In this document: positions 42,954 through 51,605 of the stretch, one piece after another | Numbering within the stretch: position 1 is the first letter of the stretch | Layout of the letters: every line of letters starts with the position of its first letter | Assembly (NCBI RefSeq): GCF_001017125.1 | Contig: NZ_JXOJ01000006.1 | Location: 28,503-92,502, forward strand | Origin: Methanoculleus sediminis | Lineage (GTDB): Archaea > Halobacteriota > Methanomicrobia > Methanomicrobiales > Methanoculleaceae | Length of the DNA: 64,000 nucleotides | Reading direction: 5' to 3' | Program-made: the position numbers and the translations under genes | The notes under the pieces: generated by a model | The model's input: the letters and a program-made list of their open reading frames with translations, nothing else | What the model was told of the DNA's origin: nothing | Database searches by the model: none

Positions 42954-44375
42954 CTACCGCCGCCCGTACTTCCTGAACATATACCAGAGCCCTGCACCGA
43001 TCCCGGCCATCACCAGGATGCCGAGCACCGCGACGTAGGACTGTTCCTTCACCACGATCCGGTACTCGTCCTCTTCTTCGTCCTGGTCGCATTTTGCCAG
43101 AGCGACGACCTTGTATTCGCCGGCGACGATATCGGCGGGCGGGATCACCGTCACCTGCACCGTCGCCCGTTCGCCGGCCTCAAGGCTCGCGACCGATGCC
43201 GGATCGACGGTCACCCGCCACCCTTCCGGTGCGCTCATGTTGATCCCGATGTTGGTCAGCGCTCCGCCGACGCCGGCGTTCGTTACCGTCATATCGAACG
43301 TGAGGGTGTCGCCGCGGTTGATCTCGTGGCGGTAACTCTTCGCGTAGGTCCGCAGATCGTAGGATCCACGGAGCCGGAGCGTCAGGTTCTCCTCGTACTC
43401 CCGGGCAGAGGACCCGATCACCGCCGTGAGGTTGTACTCGCCGACATCCACCGAGTAGGGAGGGATGAGATCGAGGTAGAGGGTCTTCTCCTCGCCGGAC
43501 GGGACGTAGATCTCCGAGACCTCTTCGGTGGCGGTGCTGCTCTCCTTGAACCGGGCATACCACTGCTCGGGGAGGCCCTGGACGGCAAGGGTATAGGTAT
43601 CGTCGTTTCTGCCGGCGTTCTTCAGGGTCATCTCGTACTGCGGGTTGGTGCCGATCGCCGCTATCCGGGACGGGGACTTCACCCGAACCTCGGCAAAGAA
43701 GTTCTCTTTCTCGAGCGGCACGATCCCGAGGTCGACCGTCCGGCCGATCCGGATATCGACGCCTTTCTTCTCCCACGGCCGGTATCCGGGCCGGGTGACC
43801 TTTACGGTGTAGGTGCCCATCGGGGCGCCGATGGAGACCTTGCCTTCGGCGGTCGCAAGCATCCCCTCGATCCGGGTATCGCGATCGTAGAGGGCGACGT
43901 CGGCGCCCTTCACCACATTACCCTCCTTGTCCACCACAGTGGCCTCGAGCGTTCCCGCTTCACCGCTGTGGGACTTCGTGATCTTGACGTAGACCCAGAC
44001 CGTGCCTTCGCCGATGCCCACCCGGATGGGGTATTCCCCCACAGCGGCATGGCCGGAGGTCTCGGCCACCAGGCGGACGGTCTTCGTCTCGCCGGCCGGG
44101 ATCAGCATCCGGTAGACCTCGCGGTCGTCGGCCTCGAACCGGATCTTCCAGTTGTCGGTGCCGCGGAACGTCCAGTAGTTGAGGAGGCACGTCCCGGTAT
44201 CGCCGCGGTTCGTGACCGCGAGATCGAAGACGGCGGTGTCGCCCGCCTCGATCACCTCGCCGGGGAAGTCGCACCGGATCTCTGTGGGCATCGTCCCGCC
44301 CCCGGTTGCAGCCGACGCCGCCGGGGCGATCAGCACGGCAAGGAGGAGGATGAGAAGAATTCTTTTCCCGGTCAT
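42954..44375 (-). CDS. NEW3/CARDB-domain exported protein linked to an ABC exporter
   Basis: A 473-residue surface protein: signal peptide (about 1-23, LILLLAVLIAPAASA), several beta-sandwich domains of the NEW3/CARDB type (motifs such as VFDLAVTNRGDTG, YEMTLKNAGRNDDTY and FDMTVTNAGVGG), one carboxypeptidase regulatory-like domain (about 145-215, TVVDKEGNVVKGADV), and a C-terminal membrane anchor (about 445-465) followed by RKYGRR. It follows the ABC permease by 4 nt and belongs to the same operon (ATPase, permease, this protein). Homologs are thought to act as extracytoplasmic accessory parts of such exporters. Confidence 0.88.
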   Translation of the reverse strand: MTGKRILLILLLAVLIAPAASAATGGGTMPTEIRCDFPGEVIEAGDTAVFDLAVTNRGDTGTCLLNYWTFRGTDNWKIRFEADDREVYRMLIPAGETKTVRLVAETSGHAAVGEYPIRVGIGEGTVWVYVKITKSHSGEAGTLEATVVDKEGNVVKGADVALYDRDTRIEGMLATAEGKVSIGAPMGTYTVKVTRPGYRPWEKKGVDIRIGRTVDLGIVPLEKENFFAEVRVKSPSRIAAIGTNPQYEMTLKNAGRNDDTYTLAVQGLPEQWYARFKESSTATEEVSEIYVPSGEEKTLYLDLIPPYSVDVGEYNLTAVIGSSAREYEENLTLRLRGSYDLRTYAKSYRHEINRGDTLTFDMTVTNAGVGGALTNIGINMSAPEGWRVTVDPASVASLEAGERATVQVTVIPPADIVAGEYKVVALAKCDQDEEEDEYRIVVKEQSYVAVLGILVMAGIGAGLWYMFRKYGRR

Positions 44376-44379
44376 CGTC

Positions 44380-45474
44380 TCACCTGATATCCATCCGCAT
44401 GAACTTCACGTAGGTCGCGGCGAAGAAGGCCGACGGGAAGACGATGAGCGCGGCGATGTTCATCCAGACCTTGCCGAGAGCACCGGCAAGGCCGGTCGTC
44501 TCCTCGGGTGCTGTATCGTAAGGCGACTGCATCATCGAGAAGATCTGCGGTTGCGTCACCGCTATCGCAATGGTCTGGTAGTTACTCTGTGGCGAGAGGA
44601 GGCTCGAGATGTCGCTGATGAGTCTCCGTTTCTCGATATAGGTCTTCATCTCCTCTTCATAAGCCTTCCACTCCGGGTCTTCGGTCCCGCCGTATACCAC
44701 GCTCTGCGAGACGCTGGTGGTAAAATACCCCCCGCTGCTCGCGGTTCGCACGATCTCTTGAGGCATGCGAGGCATCTGGGGCGGCTCGGGCGGGTCGCCT
44801 GCAAAAGCGTTTGCAGCCATCATCCCGAACATGGGAAGGAGCGAGGAGACGGCGAAGAATATCACCAGGGTGTAGATCAGCGCGTTCCCGCTCTCTTTTG
44901 CGACCGTCGACATCATGAGCGCGATGGCGAAGTAGGCGAGCAGGAACCCGAGCGAGACCGCCCCGAAGACCAGGACGGCGGCAAACTCATCCAGTGTCGG
45001 GACAACCGAGAAGAGGAGGAGCATGGCAAGGGCGATGGCAAGCGCGAGTGCCATGGCGAACCCGAGCGCGCCGACACCCCCGAGCGCCTTGCCGTTGATG
45101 ATCTCGTCGCGGTAGACCGGGTGGGAGAGGAGCGACTTCAGCGACCGGGTCTCTTTCTCCTTTGAGACCAGGTCGAACCCGATGGCGATGGCAAGGATGC
45201 CGCCGAGCATCGTCATGTAACCCATCATGGAGCTGAAGACGAGCATGATCGAGGGTTTTTCAGGCATCCACCCCGCGTAAGGGCCTTCGAGGTCCTGCAT
45301 GTGCTGGAGTTGCAGGCTGTAGGACTCGAGCATGGTGTTGTAGTTCTCGATGCCCGAGTGCATGCCGATCGCCGATATCACGAGGAACAGGCCGAGGATG
45401 ATGATGAACCGCCTGCTGGTGATGTGGTCGGAGAACTCCTTTCGTGCTACGTTGAACAATCGATCGAGCGCCAT
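44380..45474 (-). CDS. ABC-2 type transporter permease
   Basis: A 364-residue membrane protein starting MALDRLFNVARKEFSDHITSR, typical of ABC-2 permeases of the NosY/NatB kind. About six membrane helices are visible (residues 22-40, 85-110, 140-165, 172-195, 200-225 and 335-357). A large extracytoplasmic loop (about 225-330, Pro/Met-rich PPEPPQMPRMP) precedes the last helix. LVSKEKETRSLKSLLSHPV is the conserved cytoplasmic coupling region. It works with the ATPase 4 nt upstream and the NEW3 protein downstream. The cargo is unknown. Confidence 0.9.
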   Translation of the reverse strand: MALDRLFNVARKEFSDHITSRRFIIILGLFLVISAIGMHSGIENYNTMLESYSLQLQHMQDLEGPYAGWMPEKPSIMLVFSSMMGYMTMLGGILAIAIGFDLVSKEKETRSLKSLLSHPVYRDEIINGKALGGVGALGFAMALALAIALAMLLLFSVVPTLDEFAAVLVFGAVSLGFLLAYFAIALMMSTVAKESGNALIYTLVIFFAVSSLLPMFGMMAANAFAGDPPEPPQMPRMPQEIVRTASSGGYFTTSVSQSVVYGGTEDPEWKAYEEEMKTYIEKRRLISDISSLLSPQSNYQTIAIAVTQPQIFSMMQSPYDTAPEETTGLAGALGKVWMNIAALIVFPSAFFAATYVKFMRMDIR

Positions 45475-45478
45475 TCTG

Positions 45479-46384
45479 TCACCTCCGGTAGGCTGCCATG
45501 AAGACGTCCTCGATCTCGGGCTCCTCGAGGCGCATCTCCCGGACGTGCAGCCCCTGCTCGAAGAGAGTCGCGGAGAGCCGGTCCCGGATATCGGCCTTCG
45601 CCCGGACGACCGCACGGTTTCCGTTCCTCTCGATATCGATGACCGCGGGGTCGTCGATCGCCGGCAGGTGTTCCCTGGTCTCGACGACGATCCGGACGGC
45701 ATCGCCGTCTGCAGGTGCCAGCGCCCGGGCGACCTCTTCGAGCGTCCCCTGCGCGGCAAGTTTTCCTTTCGCAAGGAGCCCGACGGTCCGGCAGACCACC
45801 CTGACCTCGGAGAGGATGTGGGAGGAGACGAAGATCGTCTTTCCTTCGCCGGCGAGGTGCTCGACGAGTTCCCGGTACTCCCGGACGCCCTCGGGATCGA
45901 GGTTTGCCGTCGGTTCGTCGAGGAAGAGCACCTTCGGATCGTTGATCAGCGCCTGGGCGAGCCCGAGCCGCTGCTTCATGCCGCGGGAGTACTCTCCGGC
46001 CTTCTGGGCAACGCCGTCGAGGTGGACAAGTTCGAGCAGTTCCGCGATCCGCTCCTTTCTCGCTCTCGCGTCCATCCCGTAGAACCGGGCGAAGTAGTCC
46101 AGGTTCTGTTCGCCGGTCATGTTCCCGTAGAACCCGACGTCTTCGGGGAGGTAGCCGATGATCTTCTTCACGTTCAGCGGGTCTTTCGCGACCTCGATCC
46201 CGTCGACGAAGCACCGTCCGCCGGTGGGCTCGATCATACCGGTGAGCATCAGGATCGTCGTGCTCTTTCCCGCTCCGTTCGGGCCGAGGAAACCGAATAT
46301 CTCGCCTTCCCCGACCACGAGATCCAGCCCGTCGACGGCTGTTTTTCCATTATATACCTTCGTGAGGTTCTCCGTTCGTATCAT
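45479..46384 (-). CDS. ABC transporter ATP-binding protein
   Basis: A 301-residue ATPase. Walker A GPNGAGKST (about 33-41), Q-loop region IIGYLPED, signature YSRGMKQRLGLAQAL, Walker B VLFLDEPTANLDPEG and SSHILSEV are all present, with a C-terminal extension (about 220-300) typical of ABC-2 partners of the NatA/CcmA type. It is the first gene of the ATPase-permease-NEW3 operon. A GTTAATAAGAG stretch about 60 nt upstream is a possible TATA box. Confidence 0.94.
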   Translation of the reverse strand: MIRTENLTKVYNGKTAVDGLDLVVGEGEIFGFLGPNGAGKSTTILMLTGMIEPTGGRCFVDGIEVAKDPLNVKKIIGYLPEDVGFYGNMTGEQNLDYFARFYGMDARARKERIAELLELVHLDGVAQKAGEYSRGMKQRLGLAQALINDPKVLFLDEPTANLDPEGVREYRELVEHLAGEGKTIFVSSHILSEVRVVCRTVGLLAKGKLAAQGTLEEVARALAPADGDAVRIVVETREHLPAIDDPAVIDIERNGNRAVVRAKADIRDRLSATLFEQGLHVREMRLEEPEIEDVFMAAYRR

Positions 46385-46867
46385 TTTACATTCCCGCCAG
46401 GGCCGGTTCGGCGGCGTTCTACTGCAGACTATGACATCCTCTTATTAACGTTTTCTGTGACAATCGTCTACACTTCGGGGAGTGATCACGATTCCAGCCT
46501 CTACGGCGTCACGGTTATTCCGGCAGAGTCCTGAGATGCGCCGTGAATCGGGCGCCGGACTGCGTATCGGCCCTCGCGCGGCACCAATCATGAGTTCTGC
46601 AGCGACGCCCCACGAGGATACGGGCCATGTTCGCTCCTCGGTTCGGCGTTCGGTGACAGAGTATAGGGATGATAGGGAGATAAGGCGATGGTAAACTACG
46701 AAAAAAATCGAACCTACCACTACAGACATTCGGGAACCGGCGAGGCCAGAAGCTTCGATACCGGGTAGCCACAGCCGTTCGACCGCCCTTCTTCCTTAAG
46801 ACCCTCTGGAGAGGGTCGCAATGCAAAAACCTTTTCTTCCGCCGGCCTGAAGGTTCTCCTGATTGCT
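46385..46867. other. Intergenic gap between divergent ABC and lipoprotein genes
   Basis: No credible gene. An AT-rich region near 46440-46450 suits the ABC operon promoter. A perfect 8-bp inverted repeat, GACCCTCT-GG-AGAGGGTC (46800-46817), lies 50 nt upstream of the lipoprotein gene and could be an operator or hairpin. The rest shows nothing recognisable. Confidence 0.5.
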
Positions 46868-47869
46868 ATGAGAAGGTTATTCGGTGTGGTCGTTGTGCTC
46901 CTTGTCCTGGTGCTCGCGGCAGGGTGCATGACCTCCCAGCCTCCGGCAGGCTACGTGACGATCCGGAGCGTCGATGTCAGCATCCCGGACGGCCAGCCGC
47001 CGTCGAACGTCACCCGGGTCACGGCGGTCCCGTACCTCGACGCAGTCTACGACGATGTGGACGGCGTCGACCTGCAGGTCATTGCAAAAGAGGCCGGGAC
47101 GGATATCGTCGTCGAGGAGACGGTTCTCTCCATCGGCACCCTGACATCGGGGAAGACCGCGAAGGAGGAGGTTACGCTCACGCTCGAGAACGGCCGGGGT
47201 TACGACATCTGGGTGACGATATGGCAGGACGGGCGTATGCGGGAGTCGGGTTCGGTGAACGTCTTCCTCCCCGACAGGACGACGGCCGGGCAGAAGCTGG
47301 CCTACTCGCTCCTCACCGTCTCCGCGATCGACGTCATGACCCCCGACATCGACGCCGACCCGATCACGCTCGATATCATCACCGGGATCGCGAACGGCGG
47401 CAGTTCGTCCGGGAACCTCATGATGGAGATCCGGGCGGTCAACCTCCAGACGGGGATCACGGCCGTCCGCGAGTCCCGGCCGCTCGGGATGGTTCCCGGC
47501 GATTCGGCAACGAAGAAGGTGAGCATCACGGTGCCGAACGGCTACGATTACGAGATCCGCATCCGCCTCGTCGAGGACGGCGCGGCGTTTGCAACCAGCA
47601 CCGGCCGGATCACCCTGGCACCGCCGCCGCAGGTGATCCTCGCCGACGGGACGGCGTTCAGCCCCGCGAGGAGCACGTCGCCGACCGCTCTCACGTTTCC
47701 GACCCCGGCCCCGACCCCCATGACACCGTCCTCAGCGCAGGTCGGGCAGTTCAGGGTGCAGAGCAGCGGTGCACCGGTCCCGACGTATGCGCCCGGGTTT
47801 GAGGCCGCACTTGCCGCCGCCGGGCTCCTCGGCGGCGGGGCTGCGGTGCTTGCGAGGCGGAGGAGGTAG
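46868..47869 (+). CDS. Surface lipoprotein with PGF-CTERM-like C terminus
   Basis: A 333-residue exported protein. A signal peptide ending in the lipobox LAAGC (Cys about residue 20) is followed by two related beta-rich domains (VQVIAKEAG-like DLQVIAKEAGTDIVVEE and MMEIRAVNLQTGITAV). A low-complexity Thr/Pro linker (about 268-310) precedes a C-terminal APGFEAALAAAGLL helix with RRRR, the pattern of archaeosortase A targets. Having both a lipidation site and a sorting tail is unusual. It resembles families of methanogen PGF-CTERM proteins (perhaps DUF7490). It is followed 1 nt later by a small membrane protein gene. Confidence 0.82.
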   Translation: MRRLFGVVVVLLVLVLAAGCMTSQPPAGYVTIRSVDVSIPDGQPPSNVTRVTAVPYLDAVYDDVDGVDLQVIAKEAGTDIVVEETVLSIGTLTSGKTAKEEVTLTLENGRGYDIWVTIWQDGRMRESGSVNVFLPDRTTAGQKLAYSLLTVSAIDVMTPDIDADPITLDIITGIANGGSSSGNLMMEIRAVNLQTGITAVRESRPLGMVPGDSATKKVSITVPNGYDYEIRIRLVEDGAAFATSTGRITLAPPPQVILADGTAFSPARSTSPTALTFPTPAPTPMTPSSAQVGQFRVQSSGAPVPTYAPGFEAALAAAGLLGGGAAVLARRRR

Positions 47870-47870
47870 G

Positions 47871-48119
47871 ATGGCACCGGAGGAGGGCCTCACGGCGTGG
47901 AGGGTCTACCTCTACGCCGTCTCGTTCATCGCGCTCATCATCGCGGTCTTCGGCGCCGTGAACCTCATCGCCGTCGCAATCGAGGTCTTCGTCTACCCGC
48001 CGCCCCAGCCCTACCCGGTGCCGCACTACTACCCCGGGCTTCCCGGGAGTGTGGCGCAGGTTGTGGTGGGGCTCATTGTCTGGGGGTACCACTGGATGCT
48101 GCTCAAAAAAGAGCACTGA
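47871..48119 (+). CDS. Small two-helix membrane protein (possible DUF5671)
   Basis: An 82-residue protein from the ATG at 47871 with GGAGGTAGG just upstream. It begins MAPEEGLTAWRVYLYAVSFIALI, has one helix at about 12-37 and another at about 58-75, joined by a Pro/Tyr-rich loop (YPPPQPYPVPHYYP). The WRVYLYAVSF start resembles DUF5671 membrane proteins, but I could not check this. It starts directly after the lipoprotein stop and is likely co-expressed with it. Confidence 0.75.
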   Translation: MAPEEGLTAWRVYLYAVSFIALIIAVFGAVNLIAVAIEVFVYPPPQPYPVPHYYPGLPGSVAQVVVGLIVWGYHWMLLKKEH

Positions 48120-48126
48120 AGGAGAT

Positions 48127-48837
48127 TTACCGTTGCCGGAGGGATCTCGCGGCAACCAGCAGTCCCGCAATCGCCCCCGCCGCACCGAATCCGGGGAGCG
48201 GGGTGGGCGACGTCTCCGCCGGGAGGGAGGAGGCGTAGGGTGCCGGCTGCACCCGGGTGTAGACGTGAACCGTCCCTCCCGGCGGCGGCAGGGGCGGGAA
48301 CTGGTGCCGCGACATCGTCCCTCTCTCCTTATCTCTGAAGACGAACTCTTCCGGAGGCGGGAGCGTGGTGTTCACCGCGACCCGGAGGGTCCCGCCCTCG
48401 ACGACGCCCGCAAACGCGTTGTCGATGTAGACATCCTCCCCGTCGGGACCGTAGATCAGGTACCAGCCGGTCTCGTTTATCTCCGCGCCCGGGACGGGCT
48501 GTTCGACCTGACGGAACTGCGGGAAGAGGTCGATCGTCTCCCCGGCGGCCGGGGCCCGTTCGATGAACCCGGTATACATCAGGCGCTCTCCATCACGGAC
48601 GGTATACTTCCGTGCGGGCGGGGCCGCCGGGTCCACCGGCACGACAAGTTCGGTATCGGCGATCGTTCCCCTGAACTCACCGTCGAAGGAGACCTCCGCG
48701 CCGTCGCCGTTGAACCAGTGGACGACGTAACGCCCGGTGTTCATATCGCCGACCGCCGACGCCGGGATAGCCGCGGCAAGGAGGAGGATACACGCGAGGC
48801 AGACGGTTCTCGTCGCACCTCCGGCTGAATGGTACAT
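48127..48837 (-). CDS. Exported protein with PGF-CTERM sorting signal
   Basis: A 236-residue protein with a signal peptide (about 10-28, LACILLLAAAIPASA), a beta-rich body containing two similar segments (YVVHWFNGDGAEVSFDGEFRG and WYLIYGPDGEDVYIDNAFAG) and a C-terminal PLPGFGAAGAIAGLLVAARSLRQR tail, here given in short: PGF, hydrophobic helix, basic end. This is the archaeosortase A processing signal, replaced by a lipid anchor in other archaea. Its function is unknown. It converges on the 82-residue membrane protein gene with 7 nt between the stops. Confidence 0.82.
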   Translation of the reverse strand: MYHSAGGATRTVCLACILLLAAAIPASAVGDMNTGRYVVHWFNGDGAEVSFDGEFRGTIADTELVVPVDPAAPPARKYTVRDGERLMYTGFIERAPAAGETIDLFPQFRQVEQPVPGAEINETGWYLIYGPDGEDVYIDNAFAGVVEGGTLRVAVNTTLPPPEEFVFRDKERGTMSRHQFPPLPPPGGTVHVYTRVQPAPYASSLPAETSPTPLPGFGAAGAIAGLLVAARSLRQR

Positions 48838-48915
48838 GAAAGAAGAGAGGGGAGAGCACCATATATCGTTTCTGTGCCGCCCGTCTACCGGCCGGCACTC
48901 TTGGATCGCCTGCCG

Positions 48916-49371
48916 TCACGCACTCTGCGCCACGCCGTAGACGGTTCCGTTCCATTCGCAGAGGGCATACTTCGCGAGGATCCGCCGCATCTCCTCTGTC
49001 GTTATGCGGAGTGAGCTGTACTTCGCGTGCTCCTTTCCTGCCGGGCAGTACGCGGAACGGGGATCGAGCCAGAGGAGTGCGTCGAACAGGGGGCCTTTCG
49101 CGACCAGGACAGGTTTCTCGTCGAGGATCAGCGCGCCGAGCGCCGGGTGGTTCCGGAAGTCGTCTTCGGTGAGGTGCGTCACGGAAGCGGCGTTCACAGG
49201 CGCTTTCCGGGGAGACGCGCCGAGGCTCGTCTCGTCGATCAGGTTGATCCAGTGGAGGAATCCGAGACCGATGACGCACAGGATGATGAGGACGACGAGC
49301 GCCCCGAAGAACGGACCTCTCCCCCATTCCAGGTCTTCCGCCGTTTTACCCGGTCGCCCGTCCCCCGCCAT
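48916..49371 (-). CDS. Hypothetical membrane protein
   Basis: A 151-residue protein with one N-terminal membrane helix (about 22-44, FFGALVVLIILCVIGLGFLHW) and a soluble C-terminal part facing outward, with FRNHPALGALILDEKPVLVAKGPLFDALLWLDPRSAY (parts: HPALGALILDE and ALLWLDPRS) and two Cys. I do not recognise the family. Similar small membrane proteins are common in Methanomicrobiales. It lies on the same strand as the sensor kinase upstream, with about 110 nt between. Confidence 0.65.
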   Translation of the reverse strand: MAGDGRPGKTAEDLEWGRGPFFGALVVLIILCVIGLGFLHWINLIDETSLGASPRKAPVNAASVTHLTEDDFRNHPALGALILDEKPVLVAKGPLFDALLWLDPRSAYCPAGKEHAKYSSLRITTEEMRRILAKYALCEWNGTVYGVAQSA

Positions 49372-49481
49372 CCTTCACCACCATCCGGGCCCCCGGGGGG
49401 CACGGCTGCCGTTTTCAGTGGAAGAGACTGGGGTGCCGGGGTATATGAGGGTTTCGCGGCCGGGGAGAAGATCCGGGAGGC

Positions 49482-51464
49482 CTATTCCCTCTCGCCTTCG
49501 AACCGCCACCCCCCGTTCGGCACGGTGATCTCGAACCGGGCACCCTTCCCGGACTCGCCGGTCTCCCGGATCGTCATCCCGGTGATCCCGAGAATCCCCG
49601 CGACCAGGAAGAGCCCGTGGCCGTACCGCCGCTTATAGGTCTCGCGGAAGATCGCCTCCTTCTCGCCGTCCGGAATGCCGGTGCCGTCGTCCTCGCAGAC
49701 GATCAGCAGGTCCTGCCCGGCCCTCGCGCACGAGAACCGGATCTCCGTCACGCTTCCGCCGTGGCGGACGGCGTTGTCGATGAGGTTATAGAAGACCTTC
49801 TTCACCATCGGGTCCGCGTAGATCTCAAGGCCCGGGAAGTCGGCGCGAAGATCGACCCCTGCCGGAAGGGTGAGAACGGAGACGCTCTCCGCGATGAGGT
49901 CCTGCGGCCTCTGCCAGACAGGCGCCATCACTCCCATGTCGTGGTAGTCCCGGCTGAACTCGATCTGCTTCTGGATCTCGTCGACGGCGGAACGGACGCG
50001 GCCCAGACAGGCCTGAACCCCGGGATCTTCGCTGTCTTCTCCGGCAAACTCAATGTAAGCGCGCGCGACGGTGATCTGGTTGAGGATGTCGTGCCGGGTG
50101 ATCCCGGCGAGAAGGTTTAATTTCGCGTTCGCCCGGGCAAGCGCCTCCTCGGCGTGCTGCTGCTCGGTGATATCCTCCCCGGAACTCAGGATCCCGCAGA
50201 CGGCGCCGCTCTCGTCACGAAGCACGGTGTTATGCCACGCGATGATCCGTTCGCCGCCGTCCATGGCGGCGACCGGCATCTTCACGCGCTCGTTCGCCCC
50301 GACCTCGCCCTGCATGAGCCCCGTGAAGAGCGCACGGCAGCGCTTCCGCTCCGACGGGGGAACGAACCGTTCGGCCCAGGGCTCGCCTGCGGCCGCATCC
50401 GCCGGGCAGCAGAGAACCTCGGACGCCCGGCGGTTGATGAGGGCGACCCGCCCGTCCCTGTCGAGGACGACGAAGAGGGCGCCCGCGATATCCAGGTATT
50501 GCGCGAGCCGGTTCTTCTCCCGCATGAGCCGCTCTTCGCTCGTCTTCAGGCCGGTAAAGACCAGCGCGTAAGGCTGCCGAATCCCGGTCTCGACGAACGC
50601 AACGTAGATGAGCCCGAACGAGAGCACCATCAGGAGATGGCCGATCATGTTCGAAAGCCCGTAAACGCTGATATAAAGCGTAAAGGCAAGTTCCGAGGTG
50701 ATCATCACGATGACGGCCGCAATCAGGTGGCCCGCCACCCGGGGCGAGAAGGCGTCCCGTACCCGGTAAACGGTGACCGCCCCGAGGGTGAGCAGCGCGG
50801 CTATGACGTACTCGCTCCAGACCTTGAACTCCGTCAGCCCCGAACCCTCGATGTAGCAGTCGGGAAAGACCGGGACGGCGAAGATCGAGAGGAGCAGGAG
50901 AGCGGTAACCACCGCAAACACGGCAAACACCCGTCGGGAACCGGGTTTTCTCCGGAGCAGGAGAGGCGCGGCAAGCAGCGTCCCGGCGAGGAGGTAGCGC
51001 GAGGCGATCCAGAGCTGCGTCGGAAGGTTTGCATCGTAGCCGGCGAAGATTCCCATGCCGTCATACGCGAGGGTGTGGACCAGTTCGATGCCGGCCACGA
51101 AGAGCAGCCCGGTGCCGGCGACCAGCAGGTAGCCGTTCTCCCGCATCGTCCGGGCGTTCCACGCCACGATGAAGACGGCGATCGCAATCGCGATGGCGAC
51201 GAACTCGGCGATCGTGTGGAAGAGAAGGTAGCTGTACAGGCTCGTCGCCGCGAGGGCGGCCAGAAGCACCGTCAGGACGGTGAACGATCGCCAGACGCCG
51301 GATTCCGCGGCTTCCTGTTCTATGCGGCCCCACCGGCTCTCCGCTCCGCTCCGGGCTGCATGGGCCGACGACTCTGTCCGCTTAAGGTTGTTCAGCATGG
51401 CTTCCGGTTCCGGGGCGGGGAACGCCGGGCCAGGGCCCGGACTATCCGCCCAACTTTTATCCAT
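49482..51464 (-). CDS. Membrane sensor histidine kinase (MASE3-PAS-kinase)
   Basis: A 660-residue kinase. A long hydrophilic N-terminal part precedes a MASE3-type membrane sensor (about 60-300, some eight helices; LLFHTIAEFVAI, GMGIFAGYDANLPTQLWIASRYL). A PAS domain (315-435) follows, then the kinase core with His458 in ITRHDILNQ, N box NLIDNAVRHG, G1 EDDGTGIP and G2 YGHGLFL. The phosphoacceptor box is almost the same as in the kinase at 40-43 kb (RHDILNQ). An ATG 22 codons downstream (MLNNLKRT) is an alternative start. There is no adjacent response regulator. Confidence 0.9.
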   Translation of the reverse strand: MDKSWADSPGPGPAFPAPEPEAMLNNLKRTESSAHAARSGAESRWGRIEQEAAESGVWRSFTVLTVLLAALAATSLYSYLLFHTIAEFVAIAIAIAVFIVAWNARTMRENGYLLVAGTGLLFVAGIELVHTLAYDGMGIFAGYDANLPTQLWIASRYLLAGTLLAAPLLLRRKPGSRRVFAVFAVVTALLLLSIFAVPVFPDCYIEGSGLTEFKVWSEYVIAALLTLGAVTVYRVRDAFSPRVAGHLIAAVIVMITSELAFTLYISVYGLSNMIGHLLMVLSFGLIYVAFVETGIRQPYALVFTGLKTSEERLMREKNRLAQYLDIAGALFVVLDRDGRVALINRRASEVLCCPADAAAGEPWAERFVPPSERKRCRALFTGLMQGEVGANERVKMPVAAMDGGERIIAWHNTVLRDESGAVCGILSSGEDITEQQHAEEALARANAKLNLLAGITRHDILNQITVARAYIEFAGEDSEDPGVQACLGRVRSAVDEIQKQIEFSRDYHDMGVMAPVWQRPQDLIAESVSVLTLPAGVDLRADFPGLEIYADPMVKKVFYNLIDNAVRHGGSVTEIRFSCARAGQDLLIVCEDDGTGIPDGEKEAIFRETYKRRYGHGLFLVAGILGITGMTIRETGESGKGARFEITVPNGGWRFEGERE

Positions 51465-51605
51465 CTAATAATATATTTTATTCGGCATCAATGTATCGGA
51501 TACAAAAAGCGTCATCTATGGGACAATTCAGACAAAACGAGGATTGTATTCAGGCAACCAGGAGGGCGGCCCCCATAAGGATCGAGATCGATCCCGGAGC
51601 GATCG

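Noticed and set aside
51465..51605. Lost ATPase domain downstream of the 950-residue sensor through a frameshift
   Set aside because: The short stretch up to the next gene holds no N, G1 or G2 box in any frame; the protein simply ends after the helix pair.
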